A stretch of DNA of 64,000 nucleotides from Amycolatopsis mediterranei (GTDB taxonomy: Bacteria > Actinomycetota > Actinomycetes > Mycobacteriales > Pseudonocardiaceae), in assembly GCF_026017845.1 (NCBI RefSeq), contig NZ_CP100416.1, positions 4,559,615 through 4,623,614 on the forward strand, in the 5' to 3' direction. The translations under genes and the position numbers were made by a program. The notes beneath the pieces were generated by a model. It was not told where the DNA came from, ran no database searches, and saw nothing but the letters and a program-made list of their open reading frames with translations. Positions 38,930 through 47,728 of the stretch are shown piece after piece; position 1 is the stretch's first letter; each line of letters begins with the position of its first letter.

Positions 38930-41655
38930 CGGTCGTTCTCCGGACGCTGGAACGGGATGATCACTTCGGGTGCGCCGTGGGTGGTGCGGTCGAAGAACAA
39001 CGCGCGCCCCGGCCGCGGCGACCAGTGCACGACCTGGCCCGCCGCGAACGGCGACAGCTCGTTGCCCTGGACGTCGAGCGCCGCCCACGTGCCGATGTCG
39101 TCGGTGCCGCCGAAGCCCAGCGTGTCCTTGAGCCGGGCGATGCTGCGCCACCAGCCGATCGTGTGGATGCCGTGGCCCGGCCCCTGCTTGAGCAGCACCC
39201 GCAGGTGGTCGAGGCCGCTCTTGAGCTGGCCGATCGCTTTGGCTTCCAACGCGGGCAAAGCCGCGTCGACGCCGTACAGCAGCAGCACCTTCGCGCCGCC
39301 GGACATCGAGCCGGTCATCGACTCCAGGACGCCGGTCAGGTCGTCCACCAGCGACGCCGCGTGGCCGTCCTCGCGCAGCCGCTCGGTCAGCTCCAGCGCG
39401 GCCGGCGCGCACGCCTCGATCGGGCAGCTCAGCAGGAACTCGACTTCACCCGGTTCGTACTGCCGGGACAGCGACCGCGCCGAAGAGTCCATGATGGACA
39501 GTGCTTCGGCGGTCGCCGAGCCGAGCACCGCGACGTTGCGGCCCGGTGCGCGTGGCAGGTCGACGCCGCACGCCGTCTCGGTGACGTCGATCGACTGGCC
39601 GAGCAGGGCCCGCGGCTTCGAGTTCGGCTTGAGGTCCAGGTACGCCGGGAACTGCTCCAGGATCGGCTGGTGCGCGCCGTCGAACAGGCGTGGCCGCGGG
39701 AAGTGGCCCGCGTATGCCTCCCACAGCCGGTGCTGCAGCCGGACGAACACGTTCTTGCTGCTCGCGTCCGGGATGTGGGCCAGCTGGTTGCCGTGCGCGA
39801 CGCCGGAGTCGTGGTTGATCACCGCGTGCCACTTCGGCGCCGACACGGCCGCGTTGTTCGTCTCGGCCAGCACCCGCCGCGCCTTCGGCATCGCGATCCG
39901 CAGCGTGCACTGTTCGAACACCGCCGGCTTGCCCCAGAACGCTTCGATGCCGGCGACGTCCTGGCTGGCCAGCACCAGGTGGATGCCCTGCGACCGGCCG
40001 CGCCGCGCGATGTCCTCCAGCAGCTGCGTCGCCGCCGCGGTCACCTGGTCGCGGCCCGCGAACAGGTACTGGAACTCGTCGATCACCGCGACGATCCGCG
40101 GCCAGTGCCCGCCCGGATCGGCTTCGCGGAGGTCGGCGAGGTTCGTGACCTCGTGCTCCTTCGCGGCCGCGGACCGGCGGCGCAGCTCGTCGGCCAGGAA
40201 CCGCAGCAGCGCCAGGCCGAACTCGCGGTCGGTGTTGACGTTGACGCCGACGAGCCGCGCGTGCGGCAGCCAGCTCGCGTCCTTCCGGCCCGGCGCCAGG
40301 CCGGCGAACGAGACGCCTTCCTTGAAGTCCAGCAGGTACAGCGCCAGCTCTTCCGGGGTGTACCGCGCCGCGAGACTGCCGAGCAGCGCGTACAGGAAGT
40401 TCGTCTTGCCCGAACCGGACGGCCCGCCGATCAGGGCGTGCGGGCTCGCGTCGCCGATCACGACCTCGACCGGCTCGCCTTCGAAGAACCCGACCGGGGC
40501 CCGCAGTTCCCGCGCCGAGCTCTCCTGGCCCAGCTCCGTCGGCAGGAGGTCGTCGAACGACCGCGGGCCGCCCTGCTTGGCGATCAGCGCCTTGGCGATC
40601 GTGTCGATGGCCCGGATGACCTGCGCGGACGGCATCGCGGGATCGAGGTCGACGACCAGGTCGGTGCCGGACATGCTGCTGATCGCGTGCCGGTCGTCGA
40701 GCAGGCTCAGCGTCTCGACTGGCGCGCTCACCGCGGTCGGCACGTCGATCATGATCAGGCAGATCCCGGCGGCCAGCGCCCCGCTCGCGACGCGCTTGAG
40801 GTCGCGCGCGCGTTCGGGTTCGAGCGTCTCGCCGTTGCCGTAGAGCACGACGATGCGGAACGGCTCGCCCCGCTGCTCGGTCTTCTTCCGCATTTCCCGC
40901 AGCGACGTGAAGCCGGCGGACATGCAGCTGGCGTGGATGCGGCGGATGTGGCCGGCCAGCTCGTCGAGGAGGTCTTCGAGCCGGCCGGGGTCGTACAGCG
41001 AGAGCGCGCTGGTGTGGCTGAGCGGGTAGAGGTCGGGCAGGATCGCGGTCAGCTGCCCGATGTCCCACAGGTGCACGCGCACCGCGCCGGGCTCGAACGT
41101 CGAGAGCACGCGGACCAGCAGGTTCTGCACGATCCCGTCGATCGTGGCCCGCGTCTTCGGTGCCGACGTGATCGCCAGGTGCGACTCGTCGAGCAACGGG
41201 ACGGCGACGTCGAACGTGCGGGTCGCGTCGCCACCGGCGGCGGTCGCCATGCCGACCCGCCACAGCCCGGGCGACGTCAGGCCGGGGTTGTGTCCGACCG
41301 TGCCGAGCCAGTCGCCCGGTGGCAGCCCGGCCGGGCCGGGTGCGTTCTGCGCGACCAGTTCCCGCAGTGTGGCGGGACCTTGGCTCCAGTCGGTGTAGAA
41401 AGCGCTTCGCACGCTGCCGAGCGCGCCGAACACTTCGTGCGCGGCGGGGTGGCGGGACCACTCGTTCTGCTGCTCGGCACTGGCGTGGTTCATGCCGACC
41501 TTGACGATGTCCTGCTCCAGCCGGAGCTTGGACAGGTCGGCTTCCGCGGCTTGGCGCGCACCGGCCGCCGCGCCCAGCACCAGTCCGATCTGATGGCGGA
41601 CCCGGTCGAGTGCGGTTTCGACGCGGTTGCGTTGCTCGGCTGACTTGTTGGCCAT
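38926..41655 (-). CDS. FtsK/SpoIIIE-domain ATPase, 909 aa
   Basis: A large P-loop motor of the FtsK/SpoIIIE/EccC superfamily. Walker A is GGPSGSGKT (410-418) and Walker B is VIDEFQYLF (524-532), with a sensor-like LVLASQDV soon after. Residues 150-350 hold a second, degenerate nucleotide-binding-like domain without a P-loop. The N terminus is a helical coiled coil; I see no transmembrane anchor, unlike FtsK or EccC. ATG 41655 follows GGGGAC; a TTG four codons earlier is possible. It could pump DNA or protein. The WXG/EspC-like and small helical neighbours favour a type VII-like role, but EccB/D/E and mycosin genes are missing. Confidence 0.8.
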   Translation of the reverse strand: MANKSAEQRNRVETALDRVRHQIGLVLGAAAGARQAAEADLSKLRLEQDIVKVGMNHASAEQQNEWSRHPAAHEVFGALGSVRSAFYTDWSQGPATLRELVAQNAPGPAGLPPGDWLGTVGHNPGLTSPGLWRVGMATAAGGDATRTFDVAVPLLDESHLAITSAPKTRATIDGIVQNLLVRVLSTFEPGAVRVHLWDIGQLTAILPDLYPLSHTSALSLYDPGRLEDLLDELAGHIRRIHASCMSAGFTSLREMRKKTEQRGEPFRIVVLYGNGETLEPERARDLKRVASGALAAGICLIMIDVPTAVSAPVETLSLLDDRHAISSMSGTDLVVDLDPAMPSAQVIRAIDTIAKALIAKQGGPRSFDDLLPTELGQESSARELRAPVGFFEGEPVEVVIGDASPHALIGGPSGSGKTNFLYALLGSLAARYTPEELALYLLDFKEGVSFAGLAPGRKDASWLPHARLVGVNVNTDREFGLALLRFLADELRRRSAAAKEHEVTNLADLREADPGGHWPRIVAVIDEFQYLFAGRDQVTAAATQLLEDIARRGRSQGIHLVLASQDVAGIEAFWGKPAVFEQCTLRIAMPKARRVLAETNNAAVSAPKWHAVINHDSGVAHGNQLAHIPDASSKNVFVRLQHRLWEAYAGHFPRPRLFDGAHQPILEQFPAYLDLKPNSKPRALLGQSIDVTETACGVDLPRAPGRNVAVLGSATAEALSIMDSSARSLSRQYEPGEVEFLLSCPIEACAPAALELTERLREDGHAASLVDDLTGVLESMTGSMSGGAKVLLLYGVDAALPALEAKAIGQLKSGLDHLRVLLKQGPGHGIHTIGWWRSIARLKDTLGFGGTDDIGTWAALDVQGNELSPFAAGQVVHWSPRPGRALFFDRTTHGAPEVIIPFQRPENDR

Positions 41656-41689
41656 CGGCGTCCCCAAGAAAAGGTGTCCCCTACAAGGA

Positions 41690-41935
41690 TTACAGGCGCG
41701 ACCGGTATCCGCTCACCAGATCCTCGGCGGCGTGCAGGCGGACGAGGAGCTGGTCCAGCCCCTCGCCGGCCTGTGCGTACTGCGAAGGAAGCCAGGGATC
41801 GGCCTTGGCCTGGGCATCCACGAGAGCTTGCCGGGCTTCCCCGAGCAGGCTTGTGGCCCGTTCGGAGTGGGCGCGCGCGTCGGCGAGCCCGGTCACGGCA
41901 GCGGTGAGCAGCTGGTGGAGTTCGGCGAGCGTCAT
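41690..41935 (-). CDS. Small coiled-coil protein, 81 aa
   Basis: An 81-residue, all-helical protein (LAELHQLLTAAVTGLADARAHSE, then LLVRLHAAEDLVSGYRSRL). It ends in YRSRL, much like the YSARL end of the next gene, which suggests the two small proteins are distant paralogues. No named family. It lies 34 bases upstream of the FtsK-like gene and 4 bases downstream of the DUF6244-like gene, in one transcription unit. Confidence 0.65.
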   Translation of the reverse strand: MTLAELHQLLTAAVTGLADARAHSERATSLLGEARQALVDAQAKADPWLPSQYAQAGEGLDQLLVRLHAAEDLVSGYRSRL

Positions 41936-41939
41936 CCGG

Positions 41940-42200
41940 CTAGAGACGCGCCGAGTAGGAGTCGGCGGAGGAAATGCTTGCTTGGACGGTGCTCTGCAGG
42001 CCGTTGATGCCTTGCAGGGCCTCCGCCAGGAGTCCGTGCGCCTGGCTCACTTCGTGCTGGCTGCTCCCTTGCGTCGCCTGTGCGAGCGACTGCTGGGCTT
42101 CTTCGAGAGACTGCGCTGCCTGCTGCAGGGCGGCGATGCTCGCGGACGCCTTCTCGTTGGCGAGCGCGATGCCAGCGCGGATCTCTTCGACTCCGGCCAT
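41940..42200 (-). CDS. DUF6244-like small helical protein
   Basis: An 86-aa protein with the pattern GVEEIRAGIALANEKASASI, ALQQAAQSLEEAQQSLAQATQGSSQHEV and AHGLLAEALQGINGLQSTVQASI. This agrees with my memory of DUF6244, a small actinobacterial family of WXG100 size. It forms a helical hairpin without W-x-G. ATG 42200 is preceded by GAGGAGTAGAGG. First gene of the minus-strand arm, upstream of the small coil and the FtsK-like ATPase; a candidate substrate or structural partner of that ATPase. Confidence 0.65.
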   Translation of the reverse strand: MAGVEEIRAGIALANEKASASIAALQQAAQSLEEAQQSLAQATQGSSQHEVSQAHGLLAEALQGINGLQSTVQASISSADSYSARL

Positions 42201-42682
42201 CGGGCCTCTACTCCTCGAATATTCTGGTGGTCGTACGGGGACGGATTCCATTGAAACAGATCCAGCGACTCAGCGTGATCATCAGACTTTGCCGAGTGAT
42301 CGCGGGCCCGGAATCAGCAAGGCCCCGGACGTGGGAACGTCCGGGGCCGGGCCGATCACGGTCTGTGCGGGGGGTGCCCCGCCACCAGTACCGCAGACTG
42401 AAGTCGCTGGCCAGCGCTACCCCAGGTCAGAGCGGTTTTCGTGCCACTGCTGGCCTTTCTCGACAGGGGCGGGCGAGGTGCTGGTGAGACTAGCGCGACC
42501 GGAGTAACGGCCTGCGGTCAGCCCTGTTCGTAACTCCTCGTACAGGCGCAGAAATTCCGCAGCACCGAAGGCATTTCACGTTCCGGTGGGCCAAAAGCGC
42601 CGTGCGATCGTGTCCGGGACATACCGACGGTGGGTCGCGCGAGCGCCGGCGAGCCCGCGGACGAAGGGGGGAAGACGACAAA
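42201..42682. other. Gene-free spacer with an insulating hairpin
   Basis: No gene is supported between the DUF6244-like gene and the tRNA terminator. A perfect 12-bp stem, GGCCCCGGACGT-GGGA-ACGTCCGGGGCC (42321-42348), lies about 120 bases upstream of the leftward gene and would stop read-through from the tRNA side. The promoter of the minus-strand arm must lie between 42200 and 42320, where the sequence is less GC-rich (ATATTCTGG, ATTGAAACAGATCC). Nothing else is recognised. Confidence 0.55.
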
Positions 42683-42712
42683 CGCCGGGCGGCCCGTGAA
42701 GGCTGCCCGGCG
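42683..42712 (-). terminator. Terminator of tRNA-Ser(GGA)
   Basis: CGCCGGGC..GCC and GGC..GCCCGGCG form a 12-bp interrupted stem downstream of the leftward tRNA gene. On that strand it is followed by TTTGTCGTC, the nearest thing to a U tract in this neighbourhood. Confidence 0.7.
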
Positions 42713-42730
42713 TTCGCCTGGTTACTGCGG

Positions 42731-42815
42731 CGGAGGATACAGGATTCGAACCTGCGAGGGCGTGAACCCAACACGCTTTCCAAGCGTGCGCCTTAGGCCG
42801 CTCGGCCAATCCTCC
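42731..42815 (-). tRNA. tRNA-Ser (anticodon GGA)
   Basis: An 85-nt class II tRNA on the minus strand. Acceptor GGAGGAT pairs with ATCCTCC, with a G discriminator. The anticodon loop CTTGGAAAG gives GGA. A long variable arm (TTGGGTTCACGCCCTC) and the T arm CAGGTTCGAATCCTG are present. No encoded CCA. It sits between the type VII-like locus and the phosphatase/methylase/kinase group. Confidence 0.95.
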
Positions 42816-42859
42816 GCAGAAGACGATACCGGATGGCCCCGAGCGGCCCGGAAGGTGGG

Positions 42860-43603
42860 TCAGGCCGTGACGTCGGCCACCACGCAGGTGATGTTGTCCG
42901 GGCCGCCGCCTTCGTTGGCCAGGCGGATCAGCTCCGGGATCACCTCGGCCGGCTCCGCGCCGGCCGCCAGGACGTCGCGCAACGTCGCTTCGGAGACCGG
43001 GCCGCTCAGGCCGTCCGAACAGAGCAGGTAGCGGTCGCCGGGCTTCGCCTTGAACGTCCAGATGTCGGGGTCGCCGGAGCCCGCCGTCTGAAGCGCTTTC
43101 ATCAGCAGCGATCGGCGGGGGTGGGACTCGGCGTCCTCCGCGGCGACGCGGCCGTCCTCGACCAGTGCCTGCACGAGCGTGTGGTCGCGGGTCAGCCGGC
43201 GCAGGCCGCCCTCGCGCAGGAGGTAGCCGCGGGAGTCGCCGATGTGGGCGGCCGCGAACTCGACACCGTCGAACAGCAGGGCCGTCAGTGTGGTGCCCAT
43301 GCCTTCGGTCGTCGGCTCCTGCGCGACCACTTCGTGCAGCCGCGCGTCGATCGACTTGACCACCCCGGCCAGCGTCGCGGCCAGGTCCACGTTCGTCAGA
43401 TCGAGGCGTCGCAGGTCGACTTCGAGCTCGCGCAGCACGTCGACCGCCGTCGCGCTGGCCACCTCGCCGTGTGGCTGGCCGCCGATGCCGTCGGCGACGG
43501 CGAGCAGGCGGGAACTCGCGTACACCGCGTCCTCGTTGATCCGGCGACGCTTGCCGACGTCCGACCCCGCGGCGTACCGCAGGACGTACCGATCGTGTGT
43601 CAT
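42860..43603 (-). CDS. PP2C-family Ser/Thr protein phosphatase
   Basis: A 247-aa soluble phosphatase with the full set of PP2C metal motifs: SDVGKRRRINEDA, ADGIGGQPHGEVAS, AAHIGDSRGYL, LLCSDGLSG and GGPDNITCVVAD. It removes phosphate from Ser/Thr kinases and their targets using two Mn/Mg ions. ATG 43603 is preferred because GGGAG precedes it. It is divergent from a DNA methylase gene that is followed by a Ser/Thr kinase, so kinase and phosphatase may form a pair. Confidence 0.9.
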   Translation of the reverse strand: MTHDRYVLRYAAGSDVGKRRRINEDAVYASSRLLAVADGIGGQPHGEVASATAVDVLRELEVDLRRLDLTNVDLAATLAGVVKSIDARLHEVVAQEPTTEGMGTTLTALLFDGVEFAAAHIGDSRGYLLREGGLRRLTRDHTLVQALVEDGRVAAEDAESHPRRSLLMKALQTAGSGDPDIWTFKAKPGDRYLLCSDGLSGPVSEATLRDVLAAGAEPAEVIPELIRLANEGGGPDNITCVVADVTA

Positions 43604-43610
43604 GGCTCCC

Positions 43611-43639
43611 ATAAAAGCATTGGTTGACTGAGTTCACAA
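43611..43639 (-). promoter_or_regulatory. Sigma-70-like promoter of the PP2C gene
   Basis: On the minus strand TTGTGA (43639-43634) and TTTTAT (43616-43611) are separated by exactly 17 bases. The -10 box is 7 bases from the ATG's ribosome-binding region, so the untranslated leader would be minimal. The A/T content stands out against the surroundings. Confidence 0.6.
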
Positions 43640-43681
43640 GCGTCTCGGCTGAATGGAGCATCCTCCGATAGAGTCCTCGCC

Positions 43682-45376
43682 ATGGACGACGATGCCACGG
43701 TCAGCGCGGCCGACATCGCGCGGCTCGCCGGGGTCGGGCGGGCCGCGGTCAGCAACTGGCGCCGCCGCTACCCGGACTTCCCGCCGCCGGTCGGCGGCAC
43801 GGCGTCGAGCCCGCTGTTCGGCCTCTCGGCCGTCGCCGGCTGGTTCCGCGCCCGTGGCAAGAAGTTCGAGCTGAGCGCCGGCGAACGCGCGTGGCAGCGC
43901 CTGCGCGCCCTGGGTGACGACCTCGACCTGGCCGAGCGCGTCAGCCGCGCGGGCGGCTTCTTCGCCTTCCAAGCCGGTATCTCCGACACCTTCGACAGCG
44001 AACTCGACGACCCGGAGCTGCTCACCCTGCTCAGCGAGCTGACGCACCAGGCGGGACCGGTCGAAGCGTTCGAACTGGTGTGCCGCCGGTACTTCGAGGC
44101 GCACTCGCGGCGGTTGTCGGCCACCCCGGAACCGATCGCCGAGCTGATGGCCCGGCTCGCCGGCCCGGTTTCGACGATCCTCGACCCCGCGTGCGGCTTC
44201 GGCGCGCTCGCGCTGGCGAGCGGCGCGAAAACCGTGCTGGGACAAGACAGTGACCCGATGACGGCGTCGATCGCGGCGCTGCGGCTGCGGTTGCGCGGCC
44301 TCGAGGTGGAGGTCCACGCGGTCGACGCGCTGCGCGAAGACGCCTTCGCCGGCCGCACCGCCGAAGCGGTGTTGTGCGACCCGCCGTTCAACGAACGGGC
44401 GTGGGGGCACGACGAACTGGTCGGCGACGCGCGCTGGGAATACGGCCTGCCCCCGCGCGGCGAACCCGAACTCGCCTGGGTGCAGCACTGCCTCGCGCAC
44501 GTCGAACCCGGTGGCACCGTGGTGATCCTGATGCCGGGCGCGGCGGCCGGGCGGCGCAGTGGCAAGCGCATCCGCGGCAACCTGCTGCGGGCGGGCGCGG
44601 TCCGTGCCGTCGTCACGCTGACGCCGACCGGCCCCGACCTCTGGCTGCTGCGGCGGCCCGCCCCCGGTGAGCGAGCGCCGTCCACCGTGCTGCTCGGCGA
44701 AGCGGGCGACGATCTGTCCACAGTGGAAGAAAGCTGGCGGGAATTCGGCGAGCACCCGGAATCCGGCGTCCGGATCATCGACCTGCTCGACGACGACGTC
44801 GACCTCACGCCGGCCCGCCGCCGCACCAGGGACGAGGATCCCGGGCTGGCTTTCCAAGCCGTGCGCACGCGGTTCGCCGAGCTGGCGCCCGAGCTGCCAC
44901 CCCTGGAAGCGGCGGCCGCCGAACCGGCGTTCACGACCATCGGCGAGCTGGTCAAGGCCGGTTTCGTAGAGGTCAAGTACGCGCCGGTGCGTGCGGACGC
45001 CGAGCACCCGCCGGCCGAGGCGGGTGACGTCGTCGCGTCGGTGACCGGCATCGCGTACGTCCACAGTGGACCGCCGCGGCCGGTGGGCGCCGGGCTCACC
45101 GTGTACCGCGTCGACGCCGAGCGGCTGGACGCGGAGTTCCTCGCCGGCTGCCTGCGCGCGGCCGACCTGCCCGCCGCGTCGGCGTCGACCCGGATCGACA
45201 GCAGGCGCGTGCGGATCCCGCGTGTTTCGCTCGCCGTCCAGCGCGAGTACGGCGAGGTCTTCCGGCGGCTGGCGGAGTTCGACGCGGTGCTGCGCGAGAC
45301 GGCCGAAACCGGCCGCGAGCTGGTCCGGCTAGGCTTCGCTGGACTTGTCGGAGGACGGCTCAGGCCGGGCCACTAG
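43682..45376 (+). CDS. Orphan N-6 adenine DNA methylase (HsdM-like) with N-terminal HTH
   Basis: A 564-aa protein. Residues 7-60 form a helix-turn-helix (SAADIARLAGVGRAAVSNWRRR). The methylase core has motif I DPACGFG (168-174) and motif IV CDPPFNE (232-238), where most HsdM proteins have NPPF/Y. Asp instead of Asn is also found in active enzymes such as Dam (DPPY). The last 150 residues resemble a specificity-type region. No HsdS or HsdR gene is near, so this is not a complete restriction system; a regulatory or defence-related methylase is possible. ATG 43682 is used; a kinase gene follows 8 bases after the stop. Confidence 0.83.
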   Translation: MDDDATVSAADIARLAGVGRAAVSNWRRRYPDFPPPVGGTASSPLFGLSAVAGWFRARGKKFELSAGERAWQRLRALGDDLDLAERVSRAGGFFAFQAGISDTFDSELDDPELLTLLSELTHQAGPVEAFELVCRRYFEAHSRRLSATPEPIAELMARLAGPVSTILDPACGFGALALASGAKTVLGQDSDPMTASIAALRLRLRGLEVEVHAVDALREDAFAGRTAEAVLCDPPFNERAWGHDELVGDARWEYGLPPRGEPELAWVQHCLAHVEPGGTVVILMPGAAAGRRSGKRIRGNLLRAGAVRAVVTLTPTGPDLWLLRRPAPGERAPSTVLLGEAGDDLSTVEESWREFGEHPESGVRIIDLLDDDVDLTPARRRTRDEDPGLAFQAVRTRFAELAPELPPLEAAAAEPAFTTIGELVKAGFVEVKYAPVRADAEHPPAEAGDVVASVTGIAYVHSGPPRPVGAGLTVYRVDAERLDAEFLAGCLRAADLPAASASTRIDSRRVRIPRVSLAVQREYGEVFRRLAEFDAVLRETAETGRELVRLGFAGLVGGRLRPGH

Positions 45377-45384
45377 GGGAACGG

Positions 45385-46275
45385 ATGCTGATCGCCGACC
45401 GCTACGAGCTCGACGAGCTGCCGCTCGGCCGCGGTGGGATGGGCGCGGTGCACGGCGGGGTCGACCGGCGGCTGGGCCGCCGCGTGGCGATCAAGCTGCT
45501 CAGGCTGCCGGGCCGTGACGAAGAGCTGGAAGCCCGCTTCGCCCGCGAGGCGCGCATCCTGGCGACGCTCGACCACCCCGGCGTCCCGGCGCTGTACGAC
45601 TACGGCACCCACGACGACCGGTTGTTCCAGGTCATGCAGTTCGTCGACGGCGTCACGGTGGCCGACCTGCTCGCCGAGCACGGGCCGTTGCCGGTGCCGT
45701 GGGCCGCGGCGATCGCGGCACAGGCGTGCGCGGTGCTGACCGCAGCCCACGCGCTCGCCGTCTGCCACCGCGACCTCAAGCCGTCCAACCTGATGCTCGG
45801 GCCCGACGGCGGCGTGAAGGTGATGGACTTCGGGCTGGCCGTGCTCCGCGAAGCCGACGCGGCGCAGTTCACCCGGGCCGGGCAGCTGCTGGGGACGCCG
45901 TCGTACATGGCGCCCGAACAGATCCAGCGAGGCGGCGCCGAACCGCGCAGCGACCTTTACGCGCTGGGCTGTGTGCTGCACGAGATGCTCACCGGACAGC
46001 GGCTCTTCGACGGGCCCACCGCGTATGCGGTGTTCGAGCGGCAGGTCAAGGAACTGCCGCCGCCGGTGCCGGGTGTCCCGAAGCCGCTCAACAAACTGCT
46101 CGCCGAGATGCTGGCGAAAGACCCCGAAGCCCGGCCGGCCGACGCCGCCGTGCTGTACGTGCGGCTCGGCGCGTTCGTCGGCGAACTGCCGCCGCTGCCG
46201 GGCTTCCTGGTGCCGCCGTCGGTGCCCAGCCCGGGCCGGATGTACGCCCGGATGCTGGGCCGCGTCAGCGGCTGA
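45385..46275 (+). CDS. Soluble Ser/Thr protein kinase
   Basis: A 296-aa kinase consisting of the catalytic domain only. It has the glycine loop GRGGMGAV (15-22), Lys37, catalytic HRDLKPSN (128-135), DFG (148-150) and an activation segment ending GTPSYMAPEQ. The short C-terminal tail (about 30 residues) has no transmembrane helix or PASTA repeats, unlike PknB. GGGGAACGG precedes the ATG, 8 bases after the methylase stop, so the two are co-transcribed. The methylase is a plausible substrate; the divergent PP2C may be the opposing phosphatase. Confidence 0.9.
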   Translation: MLIADRYELDELPLGRGGMGAVHGGVDRRLGRRVAIKLLRLPGRDEELEARFAREARILATLDHPGVPALYDYGTHDDRLFQVMQFVDGVTVADLLAEHGPLPVPWAAAIAAQACAVLTAAHALAVCHRDLKPSNLMLGPDGGVKVMDFGLAVLREADAAQFTRAGQLLGTPSYMAPEQIQRGGAEPRSDLYALGCVLHEMLTGQRLFDGPTAYAVFERQVKELPPPVPGVPKPLNKLLAEMLAKDPEARPADAAVLYVRLGAFVGELPPLPGFLVPPSVPSPGRMYARMLGRVSG

Positions 46276-46771
46276 CCGCCGCTCGCCGTCCGGCGAGCGG
46301 CAGGCCGCGGCGCTGGGTGCGCCGGTAGGTCGTCGCGTTCTGCACCGCGATGCTCACGCCGAGGCTGAGCGCGATCGACGCCGAGGTCAGCGGGCCCGTG
46401 ACGCCGAGGGCGGTACCCAGCGCGACCACGCCGATCCGGACGGCGACCGTCAGCACCCACAGCCCGACCGTGACGGCCGAACCCTTCTGGAACGTCGTGC
46501 CGTCGCGTTCGGTGAGGGTGGTCGTGGTGCTGCGCAGCACACCGAGCCCGGCGAGCACCAGCAGGTCGGCGCCGAGCAGGCCCAGCTCGGCCGCGGACGC
46601 GCCGGGCAGCGCTTTCAGCGTCAGGTACCCGCCCACCGCCGTGAGCAGCAGGGGCGTGGTGACCAGCGTCCTGAGGTTGAGCAGCGTGCCCCGGATCTGC
46701 TGGTAGACGACCTTGTAGAGGACGAGGCCGGCGATGGCGGCGTAGAGCAGGACGTTCGCGGCGCTGGGCAT
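46265..46771 (-). CDS. Four-helix membrane protein (CcdC/DUF1453-like)
   Basis: A 168-aa membrane protein with four to five hydrophobic segments (about residues 7-20, 38-55, 66-80, 100-118, 123-142) and a basic tail (TYRRTQRRG). The layout resembles CcdC/DUF1453 proteins, but I see no diagnostic motif, so the assignment is weak. ATG 46771 follows GGGGAGCC. It is convergent with the kinase, overlapping by 11 bases. Confidence 0.65.
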   Translation of the reverse strand: MPSAANVLLYAAIAGLVLYKVVYQQIRGTLLNLRTLVTTPLLLTAVGGYLTLKALPGASAAELGLLGADLLVLAGLGVLRSTTTTLTERDGTTFQKGSAVTVGLWVLTVAVRIGVVALGTALGVTGPLTSASIALSLGVSIAVQNATTYRRTQRRGLPLAGRRAAVSR

Positions 46772-46987
46772 TCCGGGCTCCCCTGGGTTCGACGGTCGGT
46801 CCCAGCTTCGGCGGCCGGCGTTCCGATGGCATCGGCCCGCGGATCGGTTCCGGGTGGATCCCGGCCTCCACCTGCGGGTGGAGCCTGGCTGCCCAAATCG
46901 TGACCTTCCCCGACGAACCTCGACCGGGTGAACGCCGTCTTTACCGATGTCCAAACGCGATGATCGAAACAGCTGGGGGTACCGATC

Positions 46988-47656
46988 GTGAAGAGGCTTC
47001 TGGCGGGAGCGGCCGCGCTGGCCACCGCGTTCGTGCTGGCCGCGTGTTCCGGCGGGGGCGCGGCCGGTGGCCCGAACGCGGGCGGCGGGGCCGTCGCCGC
47101 GGCGGGGACCGGCGGCGGGACACCGACCTCGAGCACCGCCCCCGCACCGACCTCCACCGTCACGCTGCCGACCCCGACGCCCACCCCGGAGTCCACGAAG
47201 CCGGCGCCGACCAGCACCTCGGCCAAGCCGAAGCCCAAGCCGACGCCGACCACGACCCCGAAGCCGGCGCCCAAGCCCGCGGCGGACCCCGGCGTTCCGT
47301 GCGCGGCGGCGGCCGCGGCTTCGGGCACCGCCGCCTGCGTCGACATCTCGGCGCACAAGGCGTGGCTGCTGGAGGGCGGCAAGGTCGTCTACGGTCCGGT
47401 GCCGATGCTGCCGGGGCGCCCGGGCAACCCGACGCCGACCGGCGCGTTCCACGTGCTGTCGAAGGAGAAGGTGCACCTGTCGAAGGAATTCGACAACGCG
47501 GAGATGCCGAACTCGGTCTTCTTCTACCCGGGTGACGCCTTCCACACGGGCAGCCTCTCGGTGTACTCGCACGGCTGCATCCACCTGTCGGCGGGCGCGT
47601 CCCTGAAGTTCTTCAACACGCTGAGCGTCGGCGACGTCGTGCAGGTCGTCCCGTAA
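46988..47656 (+). CDS. L,D-transpeptidase (YkuD)-domain lipoprotein
   Basis: A 222-aa lipoprotein with lipobox VLAAC (Cys20), a long Thr/Pro/Lys-rich linker (about 45-98) that can span the wall, and a YkuD domain from about 105. The catalytic motif reads YSHGCIHLS (about 193-201), with the nucleophilic Cys and the usual HGCxR changed to HGCIH. In the family, the enzyme forms 3-3 peptidoglycan cross-links or attaches proteins to the wall. The replacement of the conserved Arg by His is common in small actinobacterial members. GTG 46988 follows GGGGG. Confidence 0.83.
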   Translation: MKRLLAGAAALATAFVLAACSGGGAAGGPNAGGGAVAAAGTGGGTPTSSTAPAPTSTVTLPTPTPTPESTKPAPTSTSAKPKPKPTPTTTPKPAPKPAADPGVPCAAAAAASGTAACVDISAHKAWLLEGGKVVYGPVPMLPGRPGNPTPTGAFHVLSKEKVHLSKEFDNAEMPNSVFFYPGDAFHTGSLSVYSHGCIHLSAGASLKFFNTLSVGDVVQVVP

Positions 47657-47728
47657 ATCGCTACGGTCCGTCACGTGGCGTAGGTCACATTCGGATGAAG
47701 TAATCCGGATTGGTGCAACTGGCCCCCC

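Noticed and set aside
35647..42815. Integrated genomic island at tRNA-Ser(GGA)
   Set aside because: No integrase and no direct repeat of the tRNA 3' end was found on the far side; codon use is like the neighbours.
42860..46275. Complete Pgl/BREX or type I restriction system
   Set aside because: No PglY/BrxC ATPase, PglZ, HsdR or HsdS genes are present in the window.
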